A DNA stretch of 35,133 bases from Alphaproteobacteria bacterium (GCA_021325525.1 JAJPHB010000166.1:1-35133); one strand, 5' to 3'. Shown: positions 15,057 to 22,259, counted from the first letter of the stretch. Notes: generated by a model not told the origin, from the letters alone. Made by a program: numbers and translations.

Positions 15057-17143
15057 TGAGCGGTCTCTCGGAGGGCGGACGGTGACTTGGGCGGCACCGC
15101 CTGCGACCGCACAGTCGCCGCAATCCCAAGGGCCTCGAGCAAAGGGCGAAGCGTCCGATCATCGGGCCGCCAGCGTCCGACGGAGCTCCCGTAGATAGGC
15201 TGCCGCACCTGAACGGAGCTCGCCGTCTTCACCGGGCGGTTTGCGTGCTGAAACTCGAGGCAGGCATCCGCCCAGCCGAGCCCACAATACGCGACGATCC
15301 GCCGGGCGTGGGTCTCCACATCCGCCACCAAGTCTTCATACTGCACGTCCAGTATTCTACCCTCCGGCAAGACTTGCCGCCAATGGTCCATGAGCGCCCT
15401 ATAGGCGGCGTAGTAGCGGCCCAACTCGGCCAGGTCGTAGGAAAAGGGCTGATTGTCGTCGGCGAAGAGCTGGGCAAAACATGAGAGGCAAGTGTCGATG
15501 GGATCGCGACAAGTGTGAATGATGCGGGCGTTCGGCAACGCCAAGTGGATGAGCCCAATGAAGCGAAAATTCGCTGGCATCTTGTCGGTGATGCGGAGGG
15601 CACGCACCGCTTCCGGACGGCGCCTCAAGGAGCGTGCCTCCGCGGCGGCGAGGCGCGCCAGATAGGCGCTCCCCAGCCGGCGCAGCGTCTCTCCCGTCAG
15701 TTTCGCGGCCGAGCCTAGAAAGGGCGACGCAGCGCCGTCGGGCGCAGCCTCGCGCATCGCCGCGCGGAAATCGTTGCGCTCGCCACCGGCGAAGACTTTG
15801 GGGTGACTTGCGAGGATCTGCTCGACGAGCGTCGATCCTGACCGGGGCATACCGAGAATGAAGACGGGCGCCGGCGACGGGTCGCCCAGATCCGAGAGGC
15901 GCTGCAGGAGCTCGGGCGTGTAGGCTTGCGCGATGCGCGCGAGGCGTTCGAGGTCGGACGCTTCGTCGTAGCGGATTGAGCGGCGCTTGCGCGCGTTGCC
16001 GGCGAGAAGATGGGCGAAGGAGCGCTCATGCTCGCCGATATCCGCGAGCGCCTTGCCGAGGGCGAAATCGAGCTCGAGCGCTTCCTTGTCGGTCAGCGAC
16101 CGGCCGTCGCGCATCAGCGCTTCCATCGTCGCAAGCAGCGGGTCGCCAGGCGTCATGCGCTTCAAGCGGATGAGCGGCGGGTAGGAAAGGGCACGTCCGG
16201 GCGCGATCGCGATCGCATGTTCGAATTGCGCGCGCGCCTCCTCGATGCGGCCGATCTCCTCCAGGGTGACCCCGAGATTGATGCGCGCCTCGACATGCTC
16301 CGGTGCGGCGGCGAGCAGGTCACTCAGCTCGGCCACGGCCCCACGGTGATCGTCCGCCGCCTTCAGAGTGCTGGCGAGGCTGAGCCGCGCCTCGATCGAG
16401 CCGGGATCTGCGGCGAGAACGCGGCGATATTGGGCTGCGGCTTCATCGTAGCGCTCGAGCGCGTGGAGAGCGCTCCCCAGATTGAGGCGCGCCGCCACGA
16501 GCTCGGGCCTCAGGCTCAGCGCCTTGGCGAAAGACGCGGCGGCGTCCTGATGACGCCCGAGAGCCATGAGCGCGCTTCCGAGATTGAGATGTGCTTCCGC
16601 GAATTCGGGCTTGAGGGCGATCGCTCTTTCGCAGCAAGCGGCGGCTTCCTCGTGCCGGCCGAGTTCGCGGAGCTGGCCGCCGAGATTGGCAAGCGGCTCG
16701 GCGTAGCCCGGCTCGAGCGCCAGCGCCTGCTCGAAACGGGTCACCGCCTCGGCCCGGCGCCCGAGGGCCGCGAGCGCGCTGCCGAGATTGTTGTAGGCGA
16801 TCGCATAACGCGGGCTGAGCTCGATGGCGCGCTCGTAAGAAGCCACGGCCTTGTCGAAACGCTGCAAGGCGGCGAAGACCATTCCGAGGTTGTTGTGCGC
16901 TTCGGGCGAATTCGGATCGCGGTCCAGAGCTTCGTTCAGAAGGCGCAAGGCGTCATCGAGCCGACCTTCCCGGGCGCGAATGACTCCGAGAAGCTGCAAC
17001 GCCCCGACATGGCCAGGCTCTGCACCGAGCACCGTCGCGCACCGAGCCGCGGCCTCGGACGCCTGTCCGCGCTGGAGCAGTGATGTCGCCTCGCGCAGAA
17101 GAGAAGAAGGCGCCGCCTTCGCTCCTCGCTGCCGAACCCGCAT
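15053..17143 (-). CDS. TPR-repeat sulfotransferase (first copy)
   Basis: A 696-residue protein. Residues 15–320 are about nine TPRs (for example AVASYERAIELSPRYAIAYN and AVTRFEQALALEPGYAEPLA). Residues 425–665 are a Sulfotransfer_3-type domain with the PAPS loop FILGMPRSGSTLVEQILASH (428–447), the 3'-phosphate segment CRDPIDTCLSCFAQLF (545–560), and SSVGRWRP near 653–660. It would transfer sulfate from PAPS to an unknown acceptor in the cytosol. The ATG at 17143 has GGGGGA five bases upstream and starts just before the TPRs; the frame is open a further 64 codons, with another Met at residue 43 of that longer frame, but no domain lies there. It is the first gene of the operon and divergent from the PEP-CTERM gene. 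Confidence 0.87.
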   Translation of the reverse strand: MRVRQRGAKAAPSSLLREATSLLQRGQASEAAARCATVLGAEPGHVGALQLLGVIRAREGRLDDALRLLNEALDRDPNSPEAHNNLGMVFAALQRFDKAVASYERAIELSPRYAIAYNNLGSALAALGRRAEAVTRFEQALALEPGYAEPLANLGGQLRELGRHEEAAACCERAIALKPEFAEAHLNLGSALMALGRHQDAAASFAKALSLRPELVAARLNLGSALHALERYDEAAAQYRRVLAADPGSIEARLSLASTLKAADDHRGAVAELSDLLAAAPEHVEARINLGVTLEEIGRIEEARAQFEHAIAIAPGRALSYPPLIRLKRMTPGDPLLATMEALMRDGRSLTDKEALELDFALGKALADIGEHERSFAHLLAGNARKRRSIRYDEASDLERLARIAQAYTPELLQRLSDLGDPSPAPVFILGMPRSGSTLVEQILASHPKVFAGGERNDFRAAMREAAPDGAASPFLGSAAKLTGETLRRLGSAYLARLAAAEARSLRRRPEAVRALRITDKMPANFRFIGLIHLALPNARIIHTCRDPIDTCLSCFAQLFADDNQPFSYDLAELGRYYAAYRALMDHWRQVLPEGRILDVQYEDLVADVETHARRIVAYCGLGWADACLEFQHANRPVKTASSVQVRQPIYGSSVGRWRPDDRTLRPLLEALGIAATVRSQAVPPKSPSALRETAQ

Positions 17144-17294
17144 GGACGTCCCCCGAAGATGCTGGTTATCGGCGACCGGCACCTCACCTGCCGAACAGCC
17201 GGCGGCCATTGCCAAGACTTTAACCTGCGCGGGCCGGATCGACCAATTGCGCACCGCCGCGCAAATCCGGGCGTCTTGCTGATCTGACTGTCGG

Positions 17295-17312
17295 GAAAAT
17301 TTACAGATTTTC
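17295..17312. promoter_or_regulatory. Inverted repeat, candidate activator site upstream of the sigma-54 promoter
   Basis: GAAAAT (17295–17300) and ATTTTC (17307–17312) are a perfect 6-bp inverted repeat with a 6-base spacer, in an AT-rich patch of otherwise GC-rich DNA. Its centre is about 83 bases upstream of the expected start of the sigma-54 transcript, inside the range where enhancer-binding activators dock. The assignment is positional inference only. Confidence 0.35.
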
Positions 17313-17335
17313 GTTATGTCGAGATGTCTAGGCAA
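17307..17335 (-). promoter_or_regulatory. Candidate promoter of the sulfotransferase operon
   Basis: On the minus strand TTGCCT (17330–17335) and GAAAAT (17307–17312) are 17 bases apart. Orientation is right for the first TPR–sulfotransferase, giving a leader of about 155 bases. The −10 match is weak, and the hexamer overlaps the inverted repeat at 17295–17312. Confidence 0.3.
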
Positions 17336-17358
17336 GTAACCATCTGATTCTTCTGAGT

Positions 17359-17374
17359 TGGCACGCGTATTGCA
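17359..17374 (+). promoter_or_regulatory. Sigma-54 (RpoN) promoter of the PEP-CTERM gene
   Basis: TGGCACG-CGTA-TTGCA matches the −24/−12 consensus TGGCACG-N4-TTGCW at every defined position. The GG and GC doublets are exactly ten bases apart. Transcription should start near 17386, 56 bases before the ATG at 17442. Transcription from such promoters needs an ATP-driven enhancer-binding protein. Sigma-54 control of PEP-CTERM genes through the PrsK/PrsR pair is known for exosortase-bearing bacteria. Confidence 0.85.
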
Positions 17375-17441
17375 GGACCTTCCATAGCGGCCCGGATTGA
17401 CCCGTGAGAGGTGGCCGTCAACTGGGGGAGGTGGTCAAGCT

Positions 17442-18257
17442 ATGAAGAAGCAGCTCCTTGCCACGACAAGCGTCGTTGCCCTCACTCTGCTGAGCCCATC
17501 GGCGCACGCAAATGTTCTCGTTTCGCATATCATCGGCGCATATGACGCAAGTTGTGCCGATGTCGATTGCACGAATGGCGGCGCGCTGACCCTGGTCGAT
17601 AATGGTGGCGGCAGCGGCGATAATCCGAACCTTTATATTCAGAATACGTCCGCGGGAAGCTTTACCAACGTGCAGCTCGTGCTGACGGGGTATCAGGGGA
17701 TCAACAAGAACACGACCCAGACGATCACGCTGCCCAATATTGCCGCGGGTACGGTTTACGCCGTACACTGGGGATCCGATGCGACATCGGTAGGTTCGCC
17801 CACGGGAGGGCTGCATAACGGCAATCTTTTCCAGACCGATTATGATGACGAATGGGGCAACAATCCCTTCGGGAGCATTACCCCCAGCGAGCAGGCGAGC
17901 TGCAACAAGGTGGCCGCCATTTGCGCCTTCGTCGGCAATTTCGACGTCGCCTTCTCGGCACTCCTCGGCGGTAATCCGATCTCGGCGAATTTCAGCCCCG
18001 ACAACACGCAGGATGGCGGAAACATCGCCGGCCACTTCGTTCCCTGGGAAGGGCTCGATGCAAGCGGCCTTTCGGAGCAGACCGCCGACGCCCATAGCGG
18101 CACGGCGCCCGGACCGCTCGCCAATATCTTTACCGGCACCAATCAGGGCCAGTGCGGCCCTGGGGGATGCAGCGTGCCGGAGCCGGGCACGCTTGCCCTG
18201 TTCGGCGCCGGGCTGGGTGCGCTGGCCCTGACGCGCAGACGGCGGAAGCCCTCGTAA
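17442..18257 (+). CDS. PEP-CTERM sorting-domain protein
   Basis: A 271-residue exported protein. Residues 1–23 are a Sec signal peptide (MKKQLLATTSVVALTLL…AHA). The C-terminus is a classic PEP-CTERM tail: VPEPGT at 245–250, a hydrophobic segment LALFGAGLGALALT, then RRRRK. Exosortases cut such tails and the protein ends at the surface or outside. The body is rich in Asn, Gly, Thr and aromatics, has several Cys, and resembles no enzyme I know. Tyr134 sits in QTDYDDEW, a strongly acidic setting. The ATG follows GGGAGGTGG by seven bases and a consensus sigma-54 promoter at 17359–17374. No exosortase gene is in the window. A hairpin with a T-run at 18282–18320 ends the unit. Confidence 0.92.
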   Translation: MKKQLLATTSVVALTLLSPSAHANVLVSHIIGAYDASCADVDCTNGGALTLVDNGGGSGDNPNLYIQNTSAGSFTNVQLVLTGYQGINKNTTQTITLPNIAAGTVYAVHWGSDATSVGSPTGGLHNGNLFQTDYDDEWGNNPFGSITPSEQASCNKVAAICAFVGNFDVAFSALLGGNPISANFSPDNTQDGGNIAGHFVPWEGLDASGLSEQTADAHSGTAPGPLANIFTGTNQGQCGPGGCSVPEPGTLALFGAGLGALALTRRRRKPS

Positions 18258-18281
18258 ATTCAGATCAACCAGAGTGGATGA

Positions 18282-18320
18282 GCGCGGCGGTCGTCCCCGG
18301 ACGGCCGCTGCGCCGCTTTT
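18282..18320 (+). terminator. Intrinsic terminator after the PEP-CTERM gene
   Basis: GCGGCG (18284–18289) pairs with CGCCGC (18311–18316), followed directly by TTTT. The loop itself contains a second small stem (CGTCC/GGACG). It lies 25 bases past the PEP-CTERM stop and before the dehydrogenase gene, so the PEP-CTERM gene is probably a single-gene unit. Confidence 0.55.
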
Positions 18321-18392
18321 GACCGGCTGACTCGCCGCTTGGCTCACTTGTCGCCGCTGGCCGAACGTCCCGCCATGCCGTAGACTTTGACC

Positions 18393-19139
18393 ATGGCGGC
18401 GGAACGCAAGCAGCTCATCCTCACCGGCGCGAGCCGCGGCATCGGCCATGCGACGGTGCGGCATTTCAGCGAGGCGGGGTGGGAGATCATCACCTGCTCG
18501 CGCGAGGAGGTGCCGCCCGAATGCAAGCGCGATCCCAATTGGACGCACCACATCACCGCCGATCTCGGCACTGCCGAGGGGCTCGATGCCTTTATCGATG
18601 AGGCGAAATCGCTGTTGGCCGGCAAGCCGCTGCACGCCCTCGTCAACAATGCCGGCGTGTCGCCGAAGACGCCCTATAAGGAGCGCCTCGGCTGCCTCAA
18701 CGGCGATATCGGCGGCTGGTACGACGTCTTCCAGCTCAATTTCTTCGCGCCGCTGCTGCTGGCGCGCGGCTTCGCCGAGGCGTTGGCCCTCGCCAAGGGC
18801 GCGATCGTCAACATCACCTCGATCGCGGGCCACGCCATCCATCCCTTTGCGGGCTCGGCCTATTCGACCTCGAAGGCGGCGCTCTCGGCGCTGACGCGTG
18901 AGCTCGCCGTCGAGTTCGCGCAGCTCGGCGTGCGCGTCAATGCGGTGGCGCCGGGCGAGATCCGCACCGCCATGCTCTCGCCCGAAACCGAGATGCTGAT
19001 CCCGCGCATTCCCCTGGCGCGCCTCGGCACGCCCGAGGATGTGGCCGCCACCGTCTTCTATCTCTGCGGTCCCGGCGCCGATTACGTCACCGGCACCGAG
19101 ATCTTCGTCACCGGCGGCCAGCACCTCTATTCACCCTAG
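18393..19139 (+). CDS. Short-chain dehydrogenase/reductase
   Basis: A 248-residue classical SDR oxidoreductase. LILTGASRGIGHATV is the TGxxxGxG cofactor site near 10–24, LVNNAGVS the NNAG motif, and NITSIAGH plus SAYSTSKAAL the catalytic Ser and Tyr-x3-Lys. NAVAPGEIRTAML and the C-terminal VTGTEIFVTGGQHL are typical of FabG-like members. The substrate cannot be told from sequence. The ATG at 18393 is preferred to a TTG two codons upstream; no clear ribosome site precedes either. It stands alone between the PEP-CTERM terminator and a converging OsmC-family gene. Confidence 0.88.
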   Translation: MAAERKQLILTGASRGIGHATVRHFSEAGWEIITCSREEVPPECKRDPNWTHHITADLGTAEGLDAFIDEAKSLLAGKPLHALVNNAGVSPKTPYKERLGCLNGDIGGWYDVFQLNFFAPLLLARGFAEALALAKGAIVNITSIAGHAIHPFAGSAYSTSKAALSALTRELAVEFAQLGVRVNAVAPGEIRTAMLSPETEMLIPRIPLARLGTPEDVAATVFYLCGPGADYVTGTEIFVTGGQHLYSP

Positions 19140-19157
19140 CGGGTCCCGGCCTCGCCC

Positions 19158-19634
19158 TCAGGCGCGATGCGTCTCGATGCGGATCGGCGCGCTCAAGGTC
19201 CGGTGCACCGGGCATTTGTCGGCGATCGCCATGAGGCGATCGCGCTGCGCCGCGTCGAGCGCCCCTTCGAGCGTGATCGTCCGGTCGATATGGTCGAGCA
19301 GGACCGGCTTCTCGTCGCATTCCACGCAGTCGGCGGCGTGCACCCGGCTGTGGCGGAGCCGCACGAGGACGCGTTCGAGCGGCCATCCCTTGCGCTCGGC
19401 ATAGAGGCGGAGCGTCATCGCCGTGCAGGCGCCGAGGCTCATCAGCAGAAGCTCGTAGGGACCCGGGCCCGCATCGTCGCCGCCCGCCTCCTTCGGCTCG
19501 TCGGCGAGGAGGCGATGGCGGCCGTCGAGCAGCCATTGGCCGAGCCGCCCCTCGCGCGTCTCCATGACGAGGACGGTTCCGGGCTCGATGACGGGATGGG
19601 CGCTCGGAGCGGTGTCGGCGCTGGTCGGGCTCAT
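19158..19634 (-). CDS. OsmC/Ohr-family protein
   Basis: A 158-residue member of the OsmC fold, many of which reduce organic hydroperoxides with two reactive cysteines. Both are present: Cys70 in LLLMSLGACTAMTLRLYAE and Cys141 in IADKCPVHRTL. A short pair of extra cysteines lies at ADCVECDE (103 and 106). The family's long central helix and the substrate-facing Glu61 are also visible. It is closest to the YhfA-like group rather than Ohr proper, judging by the C-terminal CPVHRTLSAP. The ATG at 19634 has GGAGG a few bases upstream. It lies 23 bases downstream of the PadR-like gene on the same strand, a likely pair. Confidence 0.88.
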   Translation of the reverse strand: MSPTSADTAPSAHPVIEPGTVLVMETREGRLGQWLLDGRHRLLADEPKEAGGDDAGPGPYELLLMSLGACTAMTLRLYAERKGWPLERVLVRLRHSRVHAADCVECDEKPVLLDHIDRTITLEGALDAAQRDRLMAIADKCPVHRTLSAPIRIETHRA

Positions 19635-19657
19635 TCGTTCCTCCCGCGGGTTGGGGC

Positions 19658-20203
19658 TCAGCTTCGCGTCGCGCTCGCCGCTTCTGCCAGCCAGGCAAGG
19701 CGCGCATCGATCTGCGCCGTCTCCTGATCGAGCCAGGCGAGAAGCAAGGCAGAATTGGCCGCGGGGTGACGGCGCAGCTCGGCGAGGCGCTCGCGCTCGC
19801 AGCGGTACCAATCCGAGATGAGGCCGATCTGCTCCGCCTGGCCCGCGGCAGGCAGGAGGTGGAGGAAGCGCAGCTTCAGGGCGAGGAAGAGCCGGTTGAA
19901 CTGGCTGCCCGGCGCCTTCAAGGGCAGGCGCAGCAGCGCGAGGAGCATCTCTCGCCCGGCCGCGGTGAGGCGCAGCAGCGGCTCCTCGGCGACGGCATCG
20001 TCTTCGCCCGGCTCGATGAGGCGCTCATAGCGCAGCAGCTCGACGGAGGTGCCCATCAGTTCGAGCGATGGCCCGGCGATGCGGCTGGCGAAATGCCGGA
20101 TCTCGCCGGCGAGCTCGCTATAGCGGCGCGGCGCCTCGGCGAGGAGCCCGAGCGCGGCAAGGCGCAGGGCTTCGGCGGGCACGAGGAAATCGTCGCGGGA
20201 CAT
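19658..20203 (-). CDS. PadR-like winged-helix regulator
   Basis: A 181-residue protein whose N-terminal ~90 residues look like a PadR-type winged helix: ALRLAALGLLAEAPRRYSEL, a recognition-helix region (GPSLELMGTSVELLRYERLI), and a wing ending LRLTAAGREML. The C-terminal half is helical, rich in Leu and Arg, and resembles the dimerisation helices of such regulators. The ATG at 20203 (MSRDDFLV) with GAGG just upstream is preferred over one eight codons earlier. It precedes the OsmC-family gene on the same strand and may control it. It is divergent from the GntR gene. The class assignment rests on overall pattern and is moderate. Confidence 0.65.
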   Translation of the reverse strand: MSRDDFLVPAEALRLAALGLLAEAPRRYSELAGEIRHFASRIAGPSLELMGTSVELLRYERLIEPGEDDAVAEEPLLRLTAAGREMLLALLRLPLKAPGSQFNRLFLALKLRFLHLLPAAGQAEQIGLISDWYRCERERLAELRRHPAANSALLLAWLDQETAQIDARLAWLAEAASATRS

Positions 20204-20309
20204 GCTGCCTCTTATTCCCTGTCGCACCGCCCGAGCAAGCGGACGAGGATTCCATCACGCGCGCGGCGGCTCTGTCGAGCGCAAGAAAGGGATGCGGCCG
20301 ACGAGGAAT

Positions 20310-20319
20310 TTGTATACAA
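20310..20319. promoter_or_regulatory. GntR operator candidate upstream of the gntR-type gene
   Basis: TTGTATACAA is a perfect 10-bp palindrome eight bases before the regulator's ATG. It fits the TNGT-N-ACNA operator style of FadR-subfamily GntR proteins. The same core, TGTATACA, occurs again at 21026–21033 ahead of the downstream genes. Its place over the translation start region suggests autorepression. Confidence 0.6.
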
Positions 20320-20327
20320 TGACATAA

Positions 20328-21011
20328 ATGTCGACAGCACCGGACACCGCGCCGCCGGAAACGGCCCGTGCCCCGCTGCGGGACGTCGTCACCAGCGAGC
20401 TCCGCCAGGCCATCCTCGGCGGGCGGCTGCGCCCGGGGCAGCGCCTCGTCGAGGACCGCCTGGCGCAGCAGCTGGGCGTCTCGCGCAACCCGGTGCGCGA
20501 GGCTCTGCGCTCGCTCGCCGCGGAAGGTCTCGTCGAAGTGACGGCGCGGCGCGGCGCCGCCGTCGCGGCGCACTCGCCCGAGGACGCCATCGAGATGATC
20601 GAGGTGCGCGCTACGCTCGAAGCCCTGAACGCCCGCCACGCCGCTCGCCGACGGGATCCGGCCATGCTCCGCGTTCTCGCCGAGGTGCTGCGCGCGGGAA
20701 CGGCGGCGGCGGCGAGCGGCGCCGCCGACAAGCTGCCGGAGCTCAATGCCCGCTTCCACGATGCGCTCGCCGCCGCCGGCAGCAACCGCGTGCTCGGCGA
20801 CCTCATGCGGAGCCTGCGCCTGCGCACCGGCATCGTCTTCGCTCCGCCGGCGATGCGGGCGGCCGCCACCTGGGAGGAGCATGCCGCGATCCTGAAGGCG
20901 GTCATCGCCGGGGACGAGGAGCTGGCTTCGCTCCTCGCGCATCGGCACGTCATGAATGCCGGCACCGATTTCCTGCGGCGCGAGACGGAGGAGGGCGGGC
21001 GCCGCGCTTGA
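20328..21011 (+). CDS. GntR-family transcriptional regulator (FadR/FCD subfamily)
   Basis: A 227-residue repressor-type protein. Residues 16–85 are the GntR winged helix (LRDVVTSELRQAILGGRLRP, LAQQLGVSRNPVREALRSLA, GLVEVTARRGAAV). The C-terminal helical FCD domain keeps candidate metal and ligand-binding His residues in ARFHDALAAAG, EEHAAIL and LAHRHV. Such regulators normally sense a small organic acid or a related metabolite. The ATG at 20328 follows the palindrome TTGTATACAA. The second copy of that core lies between this gene and the two-gene unit 54 bases downstream, so it very likely controls both itself and that unit. Confidence 0.9.
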   Translation: MSTAPDTAPPETARAPLRDVVTSELRQAILGGRLRPGQRLVEDRLAQQLGVSRNPVREALRSLAAEGLVEVTARRGAAVAAHSPEDAIEMIEVRATLEALNARHAARRRDPAMLRVLAEVLRAGTAAAASGAADKLPELNARFHDALAAAGSNRVLGDLMRSLRLRTGIVFAPPAMRAAATWEEHAAILKAVIAGDEELASLLAHRHVMNAGTDFLRRETEEGGRRA

Positions 21012-21024
21012 CGCTCGGCCCGAA

Positions 21025-21034
21025 CTGTATACAA
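21025..21034. promoter_or_regulatory. Second GntR operator candidate, before the PqqC/CADD-like gene
   Basis: CTGTATACAA repeats the 8-bp core TGTATACA found upstream of the regulator gene. It lies 14 bases after the regulator's stop and 31 before the next ATG. Two copies of one palindrome flanking the regulator gene are good evidence that it is the operator. Confidence 0.6.
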
Positions 21035-21064
21035 ATCACCCAATCCAGACGAGGAGGACGCGCG

Positions 21065-21793
21065 ATGGCCAAGAGCGAATTCCGGCTCCAGATCGAGGAG
21101 GCGATCCAGCAGCGGCATTCCAAGATCCATCCCTGGAGCGATGCCTGGGTCTCGGGGCGGCTCAATCGCCGTCTGCTCGGCGAATGGACGAAGCAGCACT
21201 ACCATTATGTGAGCCTCTTCCCGCAATGGCTCGCCACGGTTTACGGGAATTGTCCGGATGACGAGGTCCGGCACTTCATCGTCGAGAACATCATGGAGGA
21301 GGAAGGCTTCGTCGGCGACGCCAACTTCCCGGCGGTGAAGCACACGGATCTCCTGCTCGATTTCGGCGAGCATTGCGGCATGAGCCGGCAGTCGATCCTC
21401 GATGCGCAGAAGAACGGCGAGCTGCTGCCCGAGACGCTGGGGCTGCAGAGCTGGTGCTTCCGCCAGTCGCACCGCTCCTATATCGAGGCGCTGGCGGGGC
21501 TCCTGGTCGGCCTCGAATCGCAGGTGCCGCAGATCTACAGCCGGACGACGCCGCCGCTCCTCGAGAAATACGGCTTCACCGAGGAGGAGGTCGTCTTCTT
21601 CCGCCTCCACATCGTCGCCGATACCGAGCATGGCGAGCGCGGCTTCGCCATCCTGGAGAAGCACGCCTCGACGCCGGAACTTCGCGAGAGCTGCCTGCGC
21701 CTCGTCCGCGAGGCGACGATGATGCGCCGCCTCTATCTCGACGGCCTCACCCACAAATTCCTCAGCGCCCCGCAGGCCGAGGCCGCTGAATAA
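21065..21793 (+). CDS. PqqC/CADD-like heme-oxygenase-fold protein, possible diiron oxidase
   Basis: A 242-residue all-helical protein of the TENA/PqqC/heme-oxygenase-like superfamily. The family block ENIMEEEG (74–81), then KHTDLLLDFGEHCGM (92–106), matches PqqC/CADD relatives. Candidate metal ligands are a Glu in 78–80, His93, Glu141 (YIEALAG), His182, Asp186 and His189 (LHIVADTEH). The last three keep the His-x3-Asp-x2-His spacing of heme-oxygenase-like diiron oxidases. True PqqC is cofactorless and lies with other pqq genes, none of which are here, so I do not call it pqqC. GAGGAGG precedes the ATG. Its stop overlaps the next start (TAATG), so the two are coupled. Substrate unknown. Confidence 0.8.
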   Translation: MAKSEFRLQIEEAIQQRHSKIHPWSDAWVSGRLNRRLLGEWTKQHYHYVSLFPQWLATVYGNCPDDEVRHFIVENIMEEEGFVGDANFPAVKHTDLLLDFGEHCGMSRQSILDAQKNGELLPETLGLQSWCFRQSHRSYIEALAGLLVGLESQVPQIYSRTTPPLLEKYGFTEEEVVFFRLHIVADTEHGERGFAILEKHASTPELRESCLRLVREATMMRRLYLDGLTHKFLSAPQAEAAE

Positions 21794-22221
21794 TGCTCAC
21801 CTACAAGACGCTGAGCCTCGCCGAGGCCAACCTCATCCTCGACGCGGCGCAGAAGAAGGCGGAGGAGATCGGCGTGCCCGAGGTCCTGTGCGTCGCCGAC
21901 GCCGCGGGCTATCCGATCGCCCTCCGCCGGCTCGACGGCGGCAAGGTGACGAGTGTGCAGATCGCGATCAACAAGGCCTTCACCGCCGCCGGTCACCGCA
22001 AGCCGACGCATGCCTACAAGAACGCCTATCCCGGCGAGGAGGCGTTCGGCATCTTCACCCAGCATGAGGGCCGCTTCACCGTCTTCGTCGGCGGCTTTCC
22101 CATCCTCGTCGACGGTCAGGTCGTCGGCAGCGTCGCGGCTTCGGGCGGCAATGGCGAGCAGGACACGGTCGTCTGCGAAGCCGGAATCGCCGCCTTCATG
22201 CGGAGCCTCGGGCGGGCTTAG
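21793..22221 (+). CDS. GlcG/HbpS-family protein (DUF336)
   Basis: A 142-residue protein of the GlcG/HbpS family. Relatives bind heme or small ligands, or occur in catabolic operons without a settled role. Typical sequence is visible: LSLAEANLILDAAQKKAEEI, VLCVADAAGYPIALRRLDGG, the helix IAINKAFTAAGHRKPT, and the Gly-rich end FVGGFPILVDGQVVGSVAAS. It has no signal peptide, unlike secreted Streptomyces HbpS, so it should be cytoplasmic. The ATG overlaps the preceding stop as TAATG, tying it to the PqqC/CADD-like protein. It probably assists or follows that enzyme's reaction (inference). Confidence 0.87.
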   Translation: MLTYKTLSLAEANLILDAAQKKAEEIGVPEVLCVADAAGYPIALRRLDGGKVTSVQIAINKAFTAAGHRKPTHAYKNAYPGEEAFGIFTQHEGRFTVFVGGFPILVDGQVVGSVAASGGNGEQDTVVCEAGIAAFMRSLGRA

Positions 22222-22259
22222 TACCCGCTGTCACGGAAACCTGATTCACCTTCCCGACT

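Noticed and set aside
21065-21793. Calling this gene pqqC
   Set aside because: No other pqq genes are present, and the residues fit metal-binding heme-oxygenase-fold relatives at least as well.
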